A stretch of 64,000 bases of DNA from Bacillus velezensis (GTDB taxonomy: Bacteria; Bacillota; Bacilli; Bacillales; Bacillaceae), in contig NZ_LLZC01000018.1 in assembly GCF_001461825.1 (NCBI RefSeq), forward strand, positions 186,001-250,000. The letters run 5' to 3'. Numbering within the stretch: position 1 is the first letter of the stretch; the number at the start of each line of letters is the position of its first letter. Shown here in pieces: positions 36,459 through 45,391 of this stretch. A program made the position numbers and the translations under genes. Below the pieces are notes generated by a model. It was not told where the DNA came from and searched no databases. It was given only the letters and a program-made list of their open reading frames with translations.

Positions 36459-37467
36459 CCGCCCGCTGGCCTACACGGTCAGCCTGCTGTTTTTAGCCGT
36501 TTGTACGGCACTCGGCATTTCAATCGGCAGTCTGCATATTCCTTTATCCGACGTTTTTTGGATCGGGATCGGCCGGACATCCTCGGCTGACCCTATGAAT
36601 GTAAATATTATGATGAATATCCGCCTGCCGAGAGTCGTTCTGGCTGCCCTTGTCGGAGCCGCGTTATCCATTGCGGGAGCGGCGTTTCAGGGACTTCTGA
36701 AAAATCCGCTCGCCGACCCTTATACACTCGGGGTATCTTCGGGAGCCTCGGCGGGAGCCGTTATCACCTTGTTTTTCGGCATTCAGATACCCGTCATCGG
36801 CCGGTTCACACTACCGGTTGTCAGCATCGCCGCAGCCATTGCGGTCATGGCGGCGGTTCTGTTTTTCAGCCGCCTCGTTCATGCGTCGATGTCGGTTTCG
36901 ACGCTCATTTTGACAGGCATCATCATGAATTCTTTTCTCGGAGCTCTCATTTCGCTTGTGATCGCTTTAACGGGCAATGATCTGCTCCCGATTGTCCGCT
37001 GGCTGTTAGGAAGCGTGTCAATGAGGGGCTGGGGCTATGTCGCGCTGTTTCTGCCTTTTTTTCTGGCCGGGACGGCGCTTCTGCTTATCAATGGCAAAGA
37101 ATTAAACATTATGACTTATGGAGAAGAAAAGGCAAGGCTGTTAGGCGTCAGTACGGGAAAAAGAAAACTGCTGATGATCGCCGCCGGATCTCTGCTGACG
37201 GGAGGAGCGGTTGCCGTCTCGGGGACGATCGGATTTGTCGGCCTTGTCATACCCCACGTGACACGGCTCTTATGGGGAACGGATCATCGCCATTTACTGC
37301 CGCTGTCAGCATTGACGGGCGCCGGGTTTCTCATTTTGGCGGATTTGTTTTCCCGCACCGTCATTGAGCCTGTCGAATTGCCGATCGGCATTATGACGGC
37401 TTTGGCGGGAGCACCTGTATTTGCCTTGATTCTGCTTCGCCAGCATCATGGAGGGAAACGCTTATGA
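36421..37467 (+). CDS. btuC: Cobalamin ABC permease BtuC (YvrB)
   Basis: FecCD/BtuC-family permease, about 348 aa from a TTG at 36421 that follows AAAGGGGTC. The frame is open from 36325, but that part overlaps btuF and is not protein-like for the family. MMNIRLPRVVLAALVGAALS and LLKNPLADPYTLGVSSGAS are family motifs; FVGLVIPHVTRLLWGTDHR near the C-terminus. Overlaps btuF by 38 nt and yvrA by 4 nt. Confidence 0.9.
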   Translation: MQKAFILKRLKSNRPLAYTVSLLFLAVCTALGISIGSLHIPLSDVFWIGIGRTSSADPMNVNIMMNIRLPRVVLAALVGAALSIAGAAFQGLLKNPLADPYTLGVSSGASAGAVITLFFGIQIPVIGRFTLPVVSIAAAIAVMAAVLFFSRLVHASMSVSTLILTGIIMNSFLGALISLVIALTGNDLLPIVRWLLGSVSMRGWGYVALFLPFFLAGTALLLINGKELNIMTYGEEKARLLGVSTGKRKLLMIAAGSLLTGGAVAVSGTIGFVGLVIPHVTRLLWGTDHRHLLPLSALTGAGFLILADLFSRTVIEPVELPIGIMTALAGAPVFALILLRQHHGGKRL

Positions 37468-38690
37468 TCAGGGTGAGCAGCCTGTCCGGCGGGTACGGAG
37501 GCCGGATGATTGTGGAAGATGTCAGCTTTACCGCCGAAAAAGGTGAATTTGTCGGCATACTCGGTCCGAACGGCTCGGGAAAAACAACGCTGATGAAATT
37601 GCTGACGGGAATGCTCTCTCCGTCAAAAGGCGAGGCGCTCGTCGCAGGCAGGCCCGTCGGCGGATACAAGCCGCGGGAGCTTGCGAAAATCATGGCCGTT
37701 TTGCCGCAGCATACGGAGCAAGCTTTTACATTTACCGTTAAGGAAACAGTGTCCTTCGGCAGATACCCGTATCAAAAAGGACTCTTCAGACAGATGGATC
37801 AACATGATGAAGACATTGTCCGGGAAGCGATGGAAATGACGGGCATCGACCGATATGCGCAGCAATCCGTCCGCAATCTGAGCGGCGGGGAGCGGCAGCG
37901 CGTCTATCTGGCGCAGGCGCTGGCTCAGCAGCCTGAGGTGCTGTGTCTGGATGAGCCGACGACCTTTCTTGATCTCAAATATCAGAAAGACCTGCTTGAT
38001 ACGGTGAAGCGGCTGACGAGAGAAAGAGGCCTGACGGTCATCAGTATTTTTCACGACCTAAACGCCGCAGGCCAATATTGTGATCAGCTCCTGATGATGA
38101 AAGACGGACGCGCTTTTCCGAAGCAGACGCCGGATCAGGCTTTGAAAAAAGAGACGATTGAAGACATTTACGGCATCACTGTCAGCGCTGTTGCCCAGCA
38201 ATCGTCGCCGAAACCGCTGATCGCTTTCATGCCGGAAGCGCGGGAGGAAAGAGAGCCTGTCAACGTTCCGTTCGCCTCTCTGATAAACAAAAGCGGAAAT
38301 ACCGTAACGCTTCATACAGAACGGCCGTTCAGAATGTTGACAACCGCATCTGACGGCCCGGGATTTTCGTGGAGCCGCCGGCTTTCCGGCTCAGCGGCCG
38401 CTGGTTTGATCTGCCGTACGTTTGATTCGGTCACAATTGCGGTGACTGCGCAGCATACCGTTTGGGTGCTGATCAGCGGACGTTTATCGGAACAGGGATT
38501 TGTACGGCTGTTAACGGCAGCGGCAGAAGCGAGAATGCAGGCTCTTTCCGGCAGACAGGCAAAAGGCGACATTGTCATTTGTGCCTTGCAGACAGGAGAG
38601 GCGATGGACGTCCCTCAAGCGGAAAGAGCCGTCAGAAGAGGAACCGCGGCATGTGTAAAAGCGGCGGAAGAAGGAGGAATACAACGATGA
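37464..38690 (+). CDS. yvrA: Cobalamin ABC ATPase fused to a CbiZ-like domain (YvrA)
   Basis: 408 aa. Residues 1-250 are a BtuD-type ATPase: Walker A GPNGSGKTTL, Q-loop VLPQHTE, signature LSGGERQRVYLAQAL, Walker B VLCLDEPTTFLD, switch His in ISIFHDLNAAG. Residues about 265-408 are not ABC; segments such as TVWVLISGRLSEQG, TAAAEARMQALSGRQ and KGDIVICALQTGE resemble adenosylcobinamide amidohydrolase CbiZ. CbiZ salvages corrinoids, so the fusion would couple uptake to remodelling. The family match of the tail is by eye and less sure than the ATPase. Confidence 0.88.
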   Translation: MIRVSSLSGGYGGRMIVEDVSFTAEKGEFVGILGPNGSGKTTLMKLLTGMLSPSKGEALVAGRPVGGYKPRELAKIMAVLPQHTEQAFTFTVKETVSFGRYPYQKGLFRQMDQHDEDIVREAMEMTGIDRYAQQSVRNLSGGERQRVYLAQALAQQPEVLCLDEPTTFLDLKYQKDLLDTVKRLTRERGLTVISIFHDLNAAGQYCDQLLMMKDGRAFPKQTPDQALKKETIEDIYGITVSAVAQQSSPKPLIAFMPEAREEREPVNVPFASLINKSGNTVTLHTERPFRMLTTASDGPGFSWSRRLSGSAAAGLICRTFDSVTIAVTAQHTVWVLISGRLSEQGFVRLLTAAAEARMQALSGRQAKGDIVICALQTGEAMDVPQAERAVRRGTAACVKAAEEGGIQR

Positions 38691-39256
38691 AGCTGTATAC
38701 GAAAACCGGCGATAAAGGACAGACAAGCCTGATCGGCGGCAGAACGGATAAAGACAATCTGCGGGTTGAAAGCTACGGGACGATTGATGAGCTGAACAGC
38801 TTTATCGGGCTTGCGCTTGCGGAGCTTGATGATTGTGAGAATTGCGGTGATGTGAAAGCCGAACTCCGAAACATTCAGCATGAGCTGTTTGACTGCGGCG
38901 GCGACTTGGCGACGGTCACTGAACATAGAAGCTATACATTAAGAGAGACATCTATTTCCGCATTGGAAGACTGCATAGACCGTTACACGGCTGAAGCGCC
39001 CCCGCTTGAGAAATTTATTCTTCCGGGCGGGCATAAGGCGGCTGCTCAGCTTCACATCGCGCGGACCGTCACGAGACGGGCTGAGCGTCTCGTCGTGAAA
39101 CTGGGCAAAACAGAAGAGATAAACGATACGGTGATGCGTTACTTGAACCGCCTGTCTGATTATTTTTTCGCGGCGGCAAGAGCGATTAACGCAAGACAGG
39201 GCGTTCAGGATATAGAGTATGAAAGAAGCGCCGCGGTATTCCGTGATGATGAATAA
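38687..39256 (+). CDS. pduO: ATP:cob(I)alamin adenosyltransferase, PduO type (YvqK)
   Basis: 189-aa enzyme that makes adenosylcobalamin. The N-terminal KLYTKTGDKGQTSLIGGR is the ATP-binding signature; TRRAERLVVKL and MRYLNRLSDYFFAAAR contain the conserved Arg/Asn set. The start overlaps yvrA by 4 nt (ATGA); the longer upstream frame is a shadow of yvrA. Last gene of the cobalamin operon. Confidence 0.94.
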   Translation: MKLYTKTGDKGQTSLIGGRTDKDNLRVESYGTIDELNSFIGLALAELDDCENCGDVKAELRNIQHELFDCGGDLATVTEHRSYTLRETSISALEDCIDRYTAEAPPLEKFILPGGHKAAAQLHIARTVTRRAERLVVKLGKTEEINDTVMRYLNRLSDYFFAAARAINARQGVQDIEYERSAAVFRDDE

Positions 39257-39265
39257 CGTTTTGTT

Positions 39266-39296
39266 CAGCCGGCAGCAGCAAGCCGGCTGTTTTTTT
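39266..39296 (+). terminator. Terminator of the cobalamin operon
   Basis: CAGCCGGC/GCCGGCTG stem, 8-nt loop, seven T. Confidence 0.93.
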
Positions 39297-39420
39297 ATAG
39301 AGATATCCATCAATTGAACCTTTATTGACAGGAGGAAAATGTATCTTATGCATTATTGACTGAAAAATTAAAAAATGAGATATTATAAGAAACATTGTAA
39401 AATAATGGGGGATTTGATAG

Positions 39421-40689
39421 ATGGATACATATAATAAGAGCGAGAGCATCTGGAATAAAAATTTCACCCTTCTGTTTATCTCAAGGCTGGTTAAATTGTC
39501 AGGCGACGGTTTTGCCTTTAATTCCATTCTGTGGTTTTTGATTTTTGACGGGGAAGGCGCGATCGGCACGTCCCTGTTAATTGCGGTCACGTTCCTTCCG
39601 GAGGCGATGCTGGCGCCGATTACCGGGCCTTTTATGAAGCAGCATACGCTGAAATTCTGGATGTATTTCTCCGACCTCACGCGCGCGGCGGTCGTGCTGA
39701 TTATTCCGATCTGTTATTTTAACGGTTTTTCTCCTTTATGGTTTGTCATGCTTCTCATGATTGTGCATTCAGCCACGGGAGCCGCTTATAATCCTGCATC
39801 CATCTCGTTAATCCCCAATATTGTCAGAGAAAACAGCCTGCAGAAAGCGAATGCGGTCATCCAGTCATCAGGCCAGATCGTCAGGCTTGCCGCCATTACG
39901 CTGAGCGGGGTGTTCTTAACATTTATCAGTCCCGCTTATTCTTTGTTTATCGCTCTTATATTCTATCTTCTATCAGGTTTTCTCGTACTCTTTATGTCAT
40001 ACCAAGTCCGGCATGCCAAACAGGATACCGTCGCCGTCAGACAGCGCGGGACGTATTTCGGAAGGCTCAAACGGGGTTTCGTTCTTGTCAGGAAACACCA
40101 GATTTTATACCCGCTCGCCATCTATTGTATCTTCATGAATTTTGCGGCCGCTCCGTGGGAGGCGCTCTCTGCCGTTTATGTCGCCGAAGATTTAAACATG
40201 CCGCCGATCATCTACTCGCTTTTGAAAGCGACAGGAACGGGCGGAGCCTTTTTAATGGGTTTTATTTTGGCTAAGGTGAAGGTGAACAAATACGGTCTCC
40301 TGTTTGTGTCAGCGGGAATCATAGAAGGAGCGGCATTTTTTATCACCGGCCTCAACACTTTTCTGCCGCTCGTCTTCCTCGCCGCGTTTGCGTTCGGATC
40401 TGCCGTCAGCGCGATTAATGTGCCGGAATATACGATTATTCAGACGTCTGTGGACCATGATGACCAGCCGCAAGTCTATGCTGTCATCCATATGATTTCA
40501 AACATATCCATTCCGCTCGGCGCGGTTCTTTGCGGATATGCGGCTAACGCCTTCGGTCCCGGAAAAGTCATTGCCGCCGGCGGTCTCGTTGAAGTCCTGT
40601 CCGGTCTCGGAATATTGTTCTTTACGAAGCTGGCCAAAGCCGAACGCTCAGATCTCATCAGGGAAAAAGAAGCGAGCATCAGAATATAG
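39421..40689 (+). CDS. yvqJ: MFS efflux transporter YvqJ (MdfA/MefA-like)
   Basis: Twelve-helix transporter of 422 aa of the macrolide-efflux-like MFS_3 group. LLFISRLVKLSGDGFAFNSI is the helix-1 start and SATGAAYNPASISLIPNIV a conserved loop. Possible drug exporter; substrate unproven. Monocistronic, RBS GGGGGA, own terminator. Confidence 0.87.
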   Translation: MDTYNKSESIWNKNFTLLFISRLVKLSGDGFAFNSILWFLIFDGEGAIGTSLLIAVTFLPEAMLAPITGPFMKQHTLKFWMYFSDLTRAAVVLIIPICYFNGFSPLWFVMLLMIVHSATGAAYNPASISLIPNIVRENSLQKANAVIQSSGQIVRLAAITLSGVFLTFISPAYSLFIALIFYLLSGFLVLFMSYQVRHAKQDTVAVRQRGTYFGRLKRGFVLVRKHQILYPLAIYCIFMNFAAAPWEALSAVYVAEDLNMPPIIYSLLKATGTGGAFLMGFILAKVKVNKYGLLFVSAGIIEGAAFFITGLNTFLPLVFLAAFAFGSAVSAINVPEYTIIQTSVDHDDQPQVYAVIHMISNISIPLGAVLCGYAANAFGPGKVIAAGGLVEVLSGLGILFFTKLAKAERSDLIREKEASIRI

Positions 40690-40697
40690 ATTTTTCG

Positions 40698-40738
40698 TAA
40701 AACGCCCTGCGCCGTCCGGTGCAGCGGCGTTTTTTTTA
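40698..40738 (+). terminator. Terminator after yvqJ
   Basis: AAACGCC...CGGCGTTT outer stem with inner TGCGCC/GGTGCA pairing, then eight T. Confidence 0.88.
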
Positions 40739-40744
40739 TGCGAA

Positions 40745-40837
40745 GGTCCGGGGGCTTATACGACTCCGGTCTGATATGAAAATCAATCTCTGACTCGTTT
40801 TGCCGGCCGCGGGATTTGTTTATAGTAAAGACAAGGA
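40745..40837 (+). promoter_or_regulatory. liaI promoter region
   Basis: A good -10 (TATAGT near 40821) is paired only with a weak -35 (TTTTGC), which fits dependence on an activator. The imperfect dyad around CGACTCCGGTCTGATATG (40759-40776) lies where LiaR binds in B. subtilis. Confidence 0.5.
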
Positions 40838-40856
40838 AAACGAAAGGAGGATCTGC

Positions 40857-41237
40857 ATGAATATAAATGGTAAAACGGCAGGCGGCTTTCTGCTGATTGT
40901 GTTCGGACTTTCTGTCTTTTTCGGAGGAGGCCATTTCGCATTTATCATCCCGCTGGCGATCGGAGGCCTGATGCTTTACTGGGGAATCAAACGTTTTTCA
41001 AAAGGCCGGGCGGTATCGGGTATCATCGCGGGCGTCATCGGAGCTATGATTCTCGTCGGTTCTCTTCCATTTATCGTTGCGATCGGACTGGCCGGCGCCA
41101 TGGTGTATTTCGGGTGGAAGATGATGAAGCAGGGCGGCTCAGACACCGCTTCCCGCCAGTATGAACCGGAAGCGGCATCACCGGGCTATCAATCCGGATT
41201 TGACTCTGAATGGGAAGAATTTCTGAAGAAAAAATAA
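40857..41237 (+). CDS. liaI: LiaI, membrane protein of the Lia response
   Basis: 126 aa, start ATG after AAAGGAGG. Three short hydrophobic helices (GGFLLIVFGLSVFF, FIIPLAIGGLMLYWG, GIIAGVIGAMILVGS and beyond) and a charged tail ending EWEEFLKKK. In B. subtilis it anchors LiaH at the membrane under cell-wall antibiotic stress. Confidence 0.93.
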   Translation: MNINGKTAGGFLLIVFGLSVFFGGGHFAFIIPLAIGGLMLYWGIKRFSKGRAVSGIIAGVIGAMILVGSLPFIVAIGLAGAMVYFGWKMMKQGGSDTASRQYEPEAASPGYQSGFDSEWEEFLKKK

Positions 41238-41250
41238 GGAGGAAGACAAA

Positions 41251-41928
41251 ATGGTCTTAAAAAGAATAAGAAATATGTTCGTCGCATCTGTTAACGAAGG
41301 GCTTGATAAATTAGAAAATCCGAAAGTCATGCTGAATCAATATGTGCGTGATATGGAAAGTGACATCGCCAAGGCGAAACAAACGATTGTCAAACAGCAC
41401 ACGATCGTTCATCAGTTTAAGAAAAAACAGGAAGACGCCTCCGAAACGGCGGCAAAACGGAAAAACCAGGCTCAGCTTGCTTTTGACGCCGGGGAAGAGG
41501 AGCTAGCGAAAAAGGCGCTGACTGAAATGAAATACCTTGAGGGAAAAGCGGCCGAACATGAAAAAGCGTATGAGCAGGCGAAAACACAGCTGGCAGAGCT
41601 GAAAGAGCAACTGGAAACTTTAGAAACGCGCCTCCGCGACGTAAAGGATAAAAAACAGGCGCTCATCGCCCGCGCGAACGCGGCAAATGCGAAGGAACAT
41701 ATGAACGCTTCTTTCGACAAAATTGACAGCGAAAGCGCCTACAGAGAGTTCCTTCGAATGGAAAGCCGCATTGAAGAAATGGAAGTCCGTGTCAAATACG
41801 GTACTTCAGCTGAGGCGAACACAGAATACAGCCGCTCCCAATATTCAGATGAGGTGGAAGCTGAGATTGAAAAAATGCGCTCGCTTTCTCTGGAAAAAAC
41901 AGAGCGTCAAAAAGCGGCTCATGAATAA
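41251..41928 (+). CDS. liaH: LiaH, PspA/IM30-family phage-shock protein
   Basis: 225 aa, almost wholly coiled coil (residues about 25-150 and 165-220), starting LKRIRNMFVASVNEGLDKLE as in PspA/Vipp1 proteins. Forms large rings that protect the membrane. Encoded 13 bases after liaI; together they are the main LiaR target. Confidence 0.95.
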   Translation: MVLKRIRNMFVASVNEGLDKLENPKVMLNQYVRDMESDIAKAKQTIVKQHTIVHQFKKKQEDASETAAKRKNQAQLAFDAGEEELAKKALTEMKYLEGKAAEHEKAYEQAKTQLAELKEQLETLETRLRDVKDKKQALIARANAANAKEHMNASFDKIDSESAYREFLRMESRIEEMEVRVKYGTSAEANTEYSRSQYSDEVEAEIEKMRSLSLEKTERQKAAHE

Positions 41929-41937
41929 TGTGCACAA

Positions 41938-41967
41938 GGGAAGATCGGCGCGTTTACGCCTCTTCCC
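41938..41967 (+). terminator. Hairpin between liaH and liaG (weak terminator)
   Basis: GGGAAGA/TCTTCCC outer and GGCG/CGCC inner stems without a T-run. Probably lowers read-through from liaIH into liaGFSR. Confidence 0.7.
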
Positions 41968-42000
41968 TATACGCACGTATCAATTCTCCGGCTTTTCCTT

Positions 42001-42006
42001 TATAAT
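42001..42006 (+). promoter_or_regulatory. Internal promoter -10 for liaGFSR
   Basis: TATAAT at 42001-42006, 28 bases before the liaG start. No clear -35. Agrees with the weak constitutive liaG promoter known in B. subtilis. Confidence 0.6.
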
Positions 42007-42033
42007 AAAATGAATGAAAAAGGATGGAACGTA

Positions 42034-42903
42034 ATGAAGCGTAAGATTGCCAAAGGACTGATGGCGGCGTCCGTTCTGATCTGCTGTCTGTTTTTGGTGA
42101 AAGAAGTGTTTGCTGGGCGTTTTTTTCCGCTGTACGAAACAGAAGCGGAATCGGCAAGCATACCGCCGCGTGCCGTCAACAGCCTGTCGGTTTCATCGGA
42201 ACAGACGGATGTGAAAATCATCGCGGAAGCGCGGAATGATATCGCGGCAAACATGACGGGACCGGCGGGGAAAATGTTTGTCCAAAACAGGGGAAAGACC
42301 CTCAATCTTAAAGCGAAGGAGAAAGGATTCCAATTTCTGAATCTCTTTCAGCGCCCTCTGCTGATTGTCCGCATTCCGTATGATTATCATCGGGACATCA
42401 CCGTCCATACATCAAACGGCAGCATTGCCGTTGACGGAAACAAGGGGCTGTCTCTTGCGCACCTCGGCGTCCGTTCTGTAAGCGGGAATATGTCGCTGAA
42501 GCACGTGAAGACGGATGTGTTTGAAGCGAAGGGGCTGTCGGGCAATCTCACAGCAGCAGGCCTTGCGGCAAAAACGGGGGATGTCCGCTTATCCTCGGGA
42601 CATGTCGGGCTTCAACATGTGGTGGGGGCCCTTGACGTGCGGGTCGCTTCCGGCAGTGTCGATGCCTCGCTTGAGACGGCGGATGCTCCCGTATCCGTCA
42701 GGCTTGCGAGCGGCAGCGCAGCGATCAGCCTGCCGAAAGACGGAAGTTTTACGGTGAACGCCGAGACGGCAAGCGGAAGGATTCAGCCGTCTTATTCCTT
42801 TGAGAAAACGAGTAAGGAAGGCGGGGCATTTACCGGCATGAAAGGCAGCGGCGCCAGGCCGATTGATATAAAGGTGACGAGCGGCAATATTGCACTGCAA
42901 TAG
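42034..42903 (+). CDS. liaG: LiaG, membrane-anchored DUF4097 protein
   Basis: 289 aa from ATG 42034 after AAAGGATGG; the ATG at 42010 is too close to the -10. One N-terminal membrane helix, then a beta-helix-like DUF4097 domain with repeated short strands (VHTSNGSIAVDGN, VRSVSGNMSLKHV, VRVASGSVDASLE, VRLASGSAAISLP). Role not known beyond membership of the lia operon. Confidence 0.9.
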   Translation: MKRKIAKGLMAASVLICCLFLVKEVFAGRFFPLYETEAESASIPPRAVNSLSVSSEQTDVKIIAEARNDIAANMTGPAGKMFVQNRGKTLNLKAKEKGFQFLNLFQRPLLIVRIPYDYHRDITVHTSNGSIAVDGNKGLSLAHLGVRSVSGNMSLKHVKTDVFEAKGLSGNLTAAGLAAKTGDVRLSSGHVGLQHVVGALDVRVASGSVDASLETADAPVSVRLASGSAAISLPKDGSFTVNAETASGRIQPSYSFEKTSKEGGAFTGMKGSGARPIDIKVTSGNIALQ

Positions 42904-42929
42904 TCAAGGAAAGGAGGGGCAAGCAGCTG

Positions 42930-43661
42930 ATGGCAAAAAAACAGATTCTCGGACTTATCATCGCCTTATTAGGCGTCAGCATGTTTTTGCGTATTATCGG
43001 CATCGGCGACTTCTTGTTTTGGCCGCTCTTTTTTCTGATCACAGGCTATATTTTTAATAAATATTCCCGCGGCTGGCTCGGCTCCGTCCTCTATATCTTC
43101 GCCGCTTTTTTATTTTTGAGAAACCTGTTCAGCGCCACCTTTAACCTGTTCGGCTATGCCTTCGCCGCCTTTCTCATCTACGCGGGCTACAGGCTCCTGA
43201 AAGGAAAGCGCGTGTATGAACATAAAGAGAAGAAAATCAATCTTGAAAAAGAAGAGCAGCCAAAGCCTTCCGCCCAGACGGAAAGCAGACAGCCGGACCT
43301 CCGCAGCTTTTTTATCGGCGAGCTCCGGATGATGAAGGACCCGTTTGAGCTGAATGATTTAAATGTTTCCGGATTCATCGGCGATGTGAAAATTGATTTG
43401 TCAAAAGCGATGATTCCCGAAGGAGAAAGTACGATGACCATCAGCGGTGTCATCGGCAATGTTGATGTGTACGTCCCGCCGGATATCGAAGTGTCCGTCA
43501 GTTCATCGGCTTTTATCGGCGATATGAACCTGCTCGGCTCTAAGAAAAGCGGCATGAGCCCGAATCTGTATAAAGTATCGTCTGAGTACGGCGACTCGCC
43601 GCGGCGGATTAAAATTTCAATTTCGTTATTCATCGGCGATGTGGATGTGAAGTATTTATGA
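42930..43661 (+). CDS. liaF: LiaF, inhibitor of LiaRS signalling
   Basis: 243 aa. Four N-terminal membrane helices (residues about 5-90) and a C-terminal beta domain with repeated FIGD turns (SGFIGDVKIDL, SSAFIGDMNLLG, SLFIGDVDVKYL). It keeps LiaS off in the absence of stress. Overlaps liaS by 4 nt. Confidence 0.95.
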   Translation: MAKKQILGLIIALLGVSMFLRIIGIGDFLFWPLFFLITGYIFNKYSRGWLGSVLYIFAAFLFLRNLFSATFNLFGYAFAAFLIYAGYRLLKGKRVYEHKEKKINLEKEEQPKPSAQTESRQPDLRSFFIGELRMMKDPFELNDLNVSGFIGDVKIDLSKAMIPEGESTMTISGVIGNVDVYVPPDIEVSVSSSAFIGDMNLLGSKKSGMSPNLYKVSSEYGDSPRRIKISISLFIGDVDVKYL

Positions 43662-44740
43662 GGAAAAAATTACTCGCCAATATTCAGTGGCGCGCCATGC
43701 GGATGACCGCGGGACTCAGTCTGCTCCTTTGCGCGGTGTTTATTACGCTGATGCTGCTGTATTACGGGCTTGATCCGATGCTGCTGTTTTCTTCCGGCTG
43801 GTTCGGTATTCCGTTTGTGGTCATCCTGCTTTTGGCGTCTCTTTCGGCGGGATTGATTTCCGGTTATGTATACGGCGGCCGCCTGAAAACAAGAATGGAT
43901 ACACTGATTGAAGCGGTTTTGAAATTTGAAAACGGCAATTTTGCTTATCGGGTGCCGCCGCTCGGCGATGATGAAATCGGTCTGGCGGCAGATCAGCTCA
44001 ACGAAATGGCCAAGCGGGTCGAGCTCCAGGTCACATCGCTGCAAAAGCTCTCCAACGAACGGGCGGAATGGCAGGATCAAATGAAAAAATCGGTCATCAC
44101 TGAAGAACGCCAGCGGCTGGCGCGCGATCTGCACGATGCCGTCAGCCAGCAGCTCTTTGCCATTTCTATGATGACATCCGCCGTTTTAGAGCAGGTGAAA
44201 GATGCGGATGACAAAATCGTCAAACGGATTCGCATGGTTGAACATATGGCGGGGGAAGCGCAAAACGAGATGAGAGCGCTGCTATTGCATTTGCGGCCCG
44301 TCACTTTAGAAGGAAAAGGCTTAAAAGAAGGGCTGATTGAGCTGTTAAAAGAGTTCAAAGCGAAGCAGCCGCTGGATATTGAGTGGGACATCAGCGATAC
44401 GGGTGTGTCAAAAGGCGTTGAAGATCATCTGTTCCGCATCGTGCAGGAGGCGCTTTCCAACGTTTTCAGACATTCAAAGGCGACCAAGGTCACCGTCAGG
44501 CTCGGCGCGAAACATCAAAAACTTCAGCTTAAAGTCATTGATAATGGGGCGGGTTTTACGATGGATCAAGTGAAAGCATCCTCATACGGCCTGCATTCCA
44601 TCAAGGAAAGAGCGAGTGAAATCGGCGGCATAGCGGAAATTATCTCCGTAAAGGGAAAAGGCACGCAGATCGACGTGAAAGTCCCGATTTATCAGAAAAC
44701 AAAAGGAGAGAACGACAGTGATTCGAGTGTTGCTGATTGA
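43658..44740 (+). CDS. liaS: LiaS sensor histidine kinase
   Basis: 360 aa, an intramembrane-sensing kinase: two membrane helices with a very short loop (about 15-65), HAMP-like linker, then ARDLHDAVSQQLFAISMMTS (His about residue 159) of HisKA_3 type, and ATPase boxes EALSNVFRHS and DNGAGFT. Acts on LiaR. Confidence 0.95.
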   Translation: MRKKLLANIQWRAMRMTAGLSLLLCAVFITLMLLYYGLDPMLLFSSGWFGIPFVVILLLASLSAGLISGYVYGGRLKTRMDTLIEAVLKFENGNFAYRVPPLGDDEIGLAADQLNEMAKRVELQVTSLQKLSNERAEWQDQMKKSVITEERQRLARDLHDAVSQQLFAISMMTSAVLEQVKDADDKIVKRIRMVEHMAGEAQNEMRALLLHLRPVTLEGKGLKEGLIELLKEFKAKQPLDIEWDISDTGVSKGVEDHLFRIVQEALSNVFRHSKATKVTVRLGAKHQKLQLKVIDNGAGFTMDQVKASSYGLHSIKERASEIGGIAEIISVKGKGTQIDVKVPIYQKTKGENDSDSSVAD

Positions 44741-45350
44741 TGATCATGAAATGGTCAGGATGGGTCTGGCCGCATTTTTAGAATCACAGCCGGACATTGA
44801 AGTCGCCGGTGAAGCATCAGACGGGCAGCAGGGCGTCGATCTGGCCGCAGAGCTTTTGCCGGATGTGATTTTAATGGACCTTGTCATGGACGGCATGGAC
44901 GGCATCGAAGCGACAAAACAGATCTGCGCGAAACTCAATGACCCGAAAATCATCGTGCTGACGAGCTTTATTGATGACGACAAAGTGTATCCGGTGATCG
45001 AAGCGGGAGCGCTCAGCTATTTGCTGAAAACGTCCAAGGCGGCAGAAATAGCCGAAGCCATCAGAGCGGCTGCCAAGGGCGAACCGAAGCTTGAATCGAA
45101 GGTGGCGGGAAAAGTGCTGTCAAGGCTGCGCCATTCAGAGAATCAGCTTCCGCATGAAACGCTGACAAAAAGAGAACTGGAAATCCTCTGTCTCGTCGCG
45201 GAAGGCAAGACGAATAAAGAGATTGGTGAAGAGCTGTTCATTACGATTAAAACGGTAAAAACCCACGTTACGAATATATTGTCAAAGCTTGATGTCAGTG
45301 ACCGCACGCAGGCAGCCGTATATGCCCACCGCAATCATCTCGTGACATAA
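44718..45350 (+). CDS. liaR: LiaR response regulator
   Basis: 210 aa NarL-type regulator: DD in LIDDHEMV, phosphoacceptor in VILMDLVMDGMDG (about D54), Lys in YLLKTSK, LuxR helix-turn-helix LTKRELEILCLVAEGKTNKE. Activates liaIH. Overlaps liaS by 23 nt. Convergent with gerAC. Confidence 0.95.
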   Translation: MIRVLLIDDHEMVRMGLAAFLESQPDIEVAGEASDGQQGVDLAAELLPDVILMDLVMDGMDGIEATKQICAKLNDPKIIVLTSFIDDDKVYPVIEAGALSYLLKTSKAAEIAEAIRAAAKGEPKLESKVAGKVLSRLRHSENQLPHETLTKRELEILCLVAEGKTNKEIGEELFITIKTVKTHVTNILSKLDVSDRTQAAVYAHRNHLVT

Positions 45351-45391
45351 GAAAAGGAGAGCGGCGCCAGCACACTCTCCCGAAGACAGGG

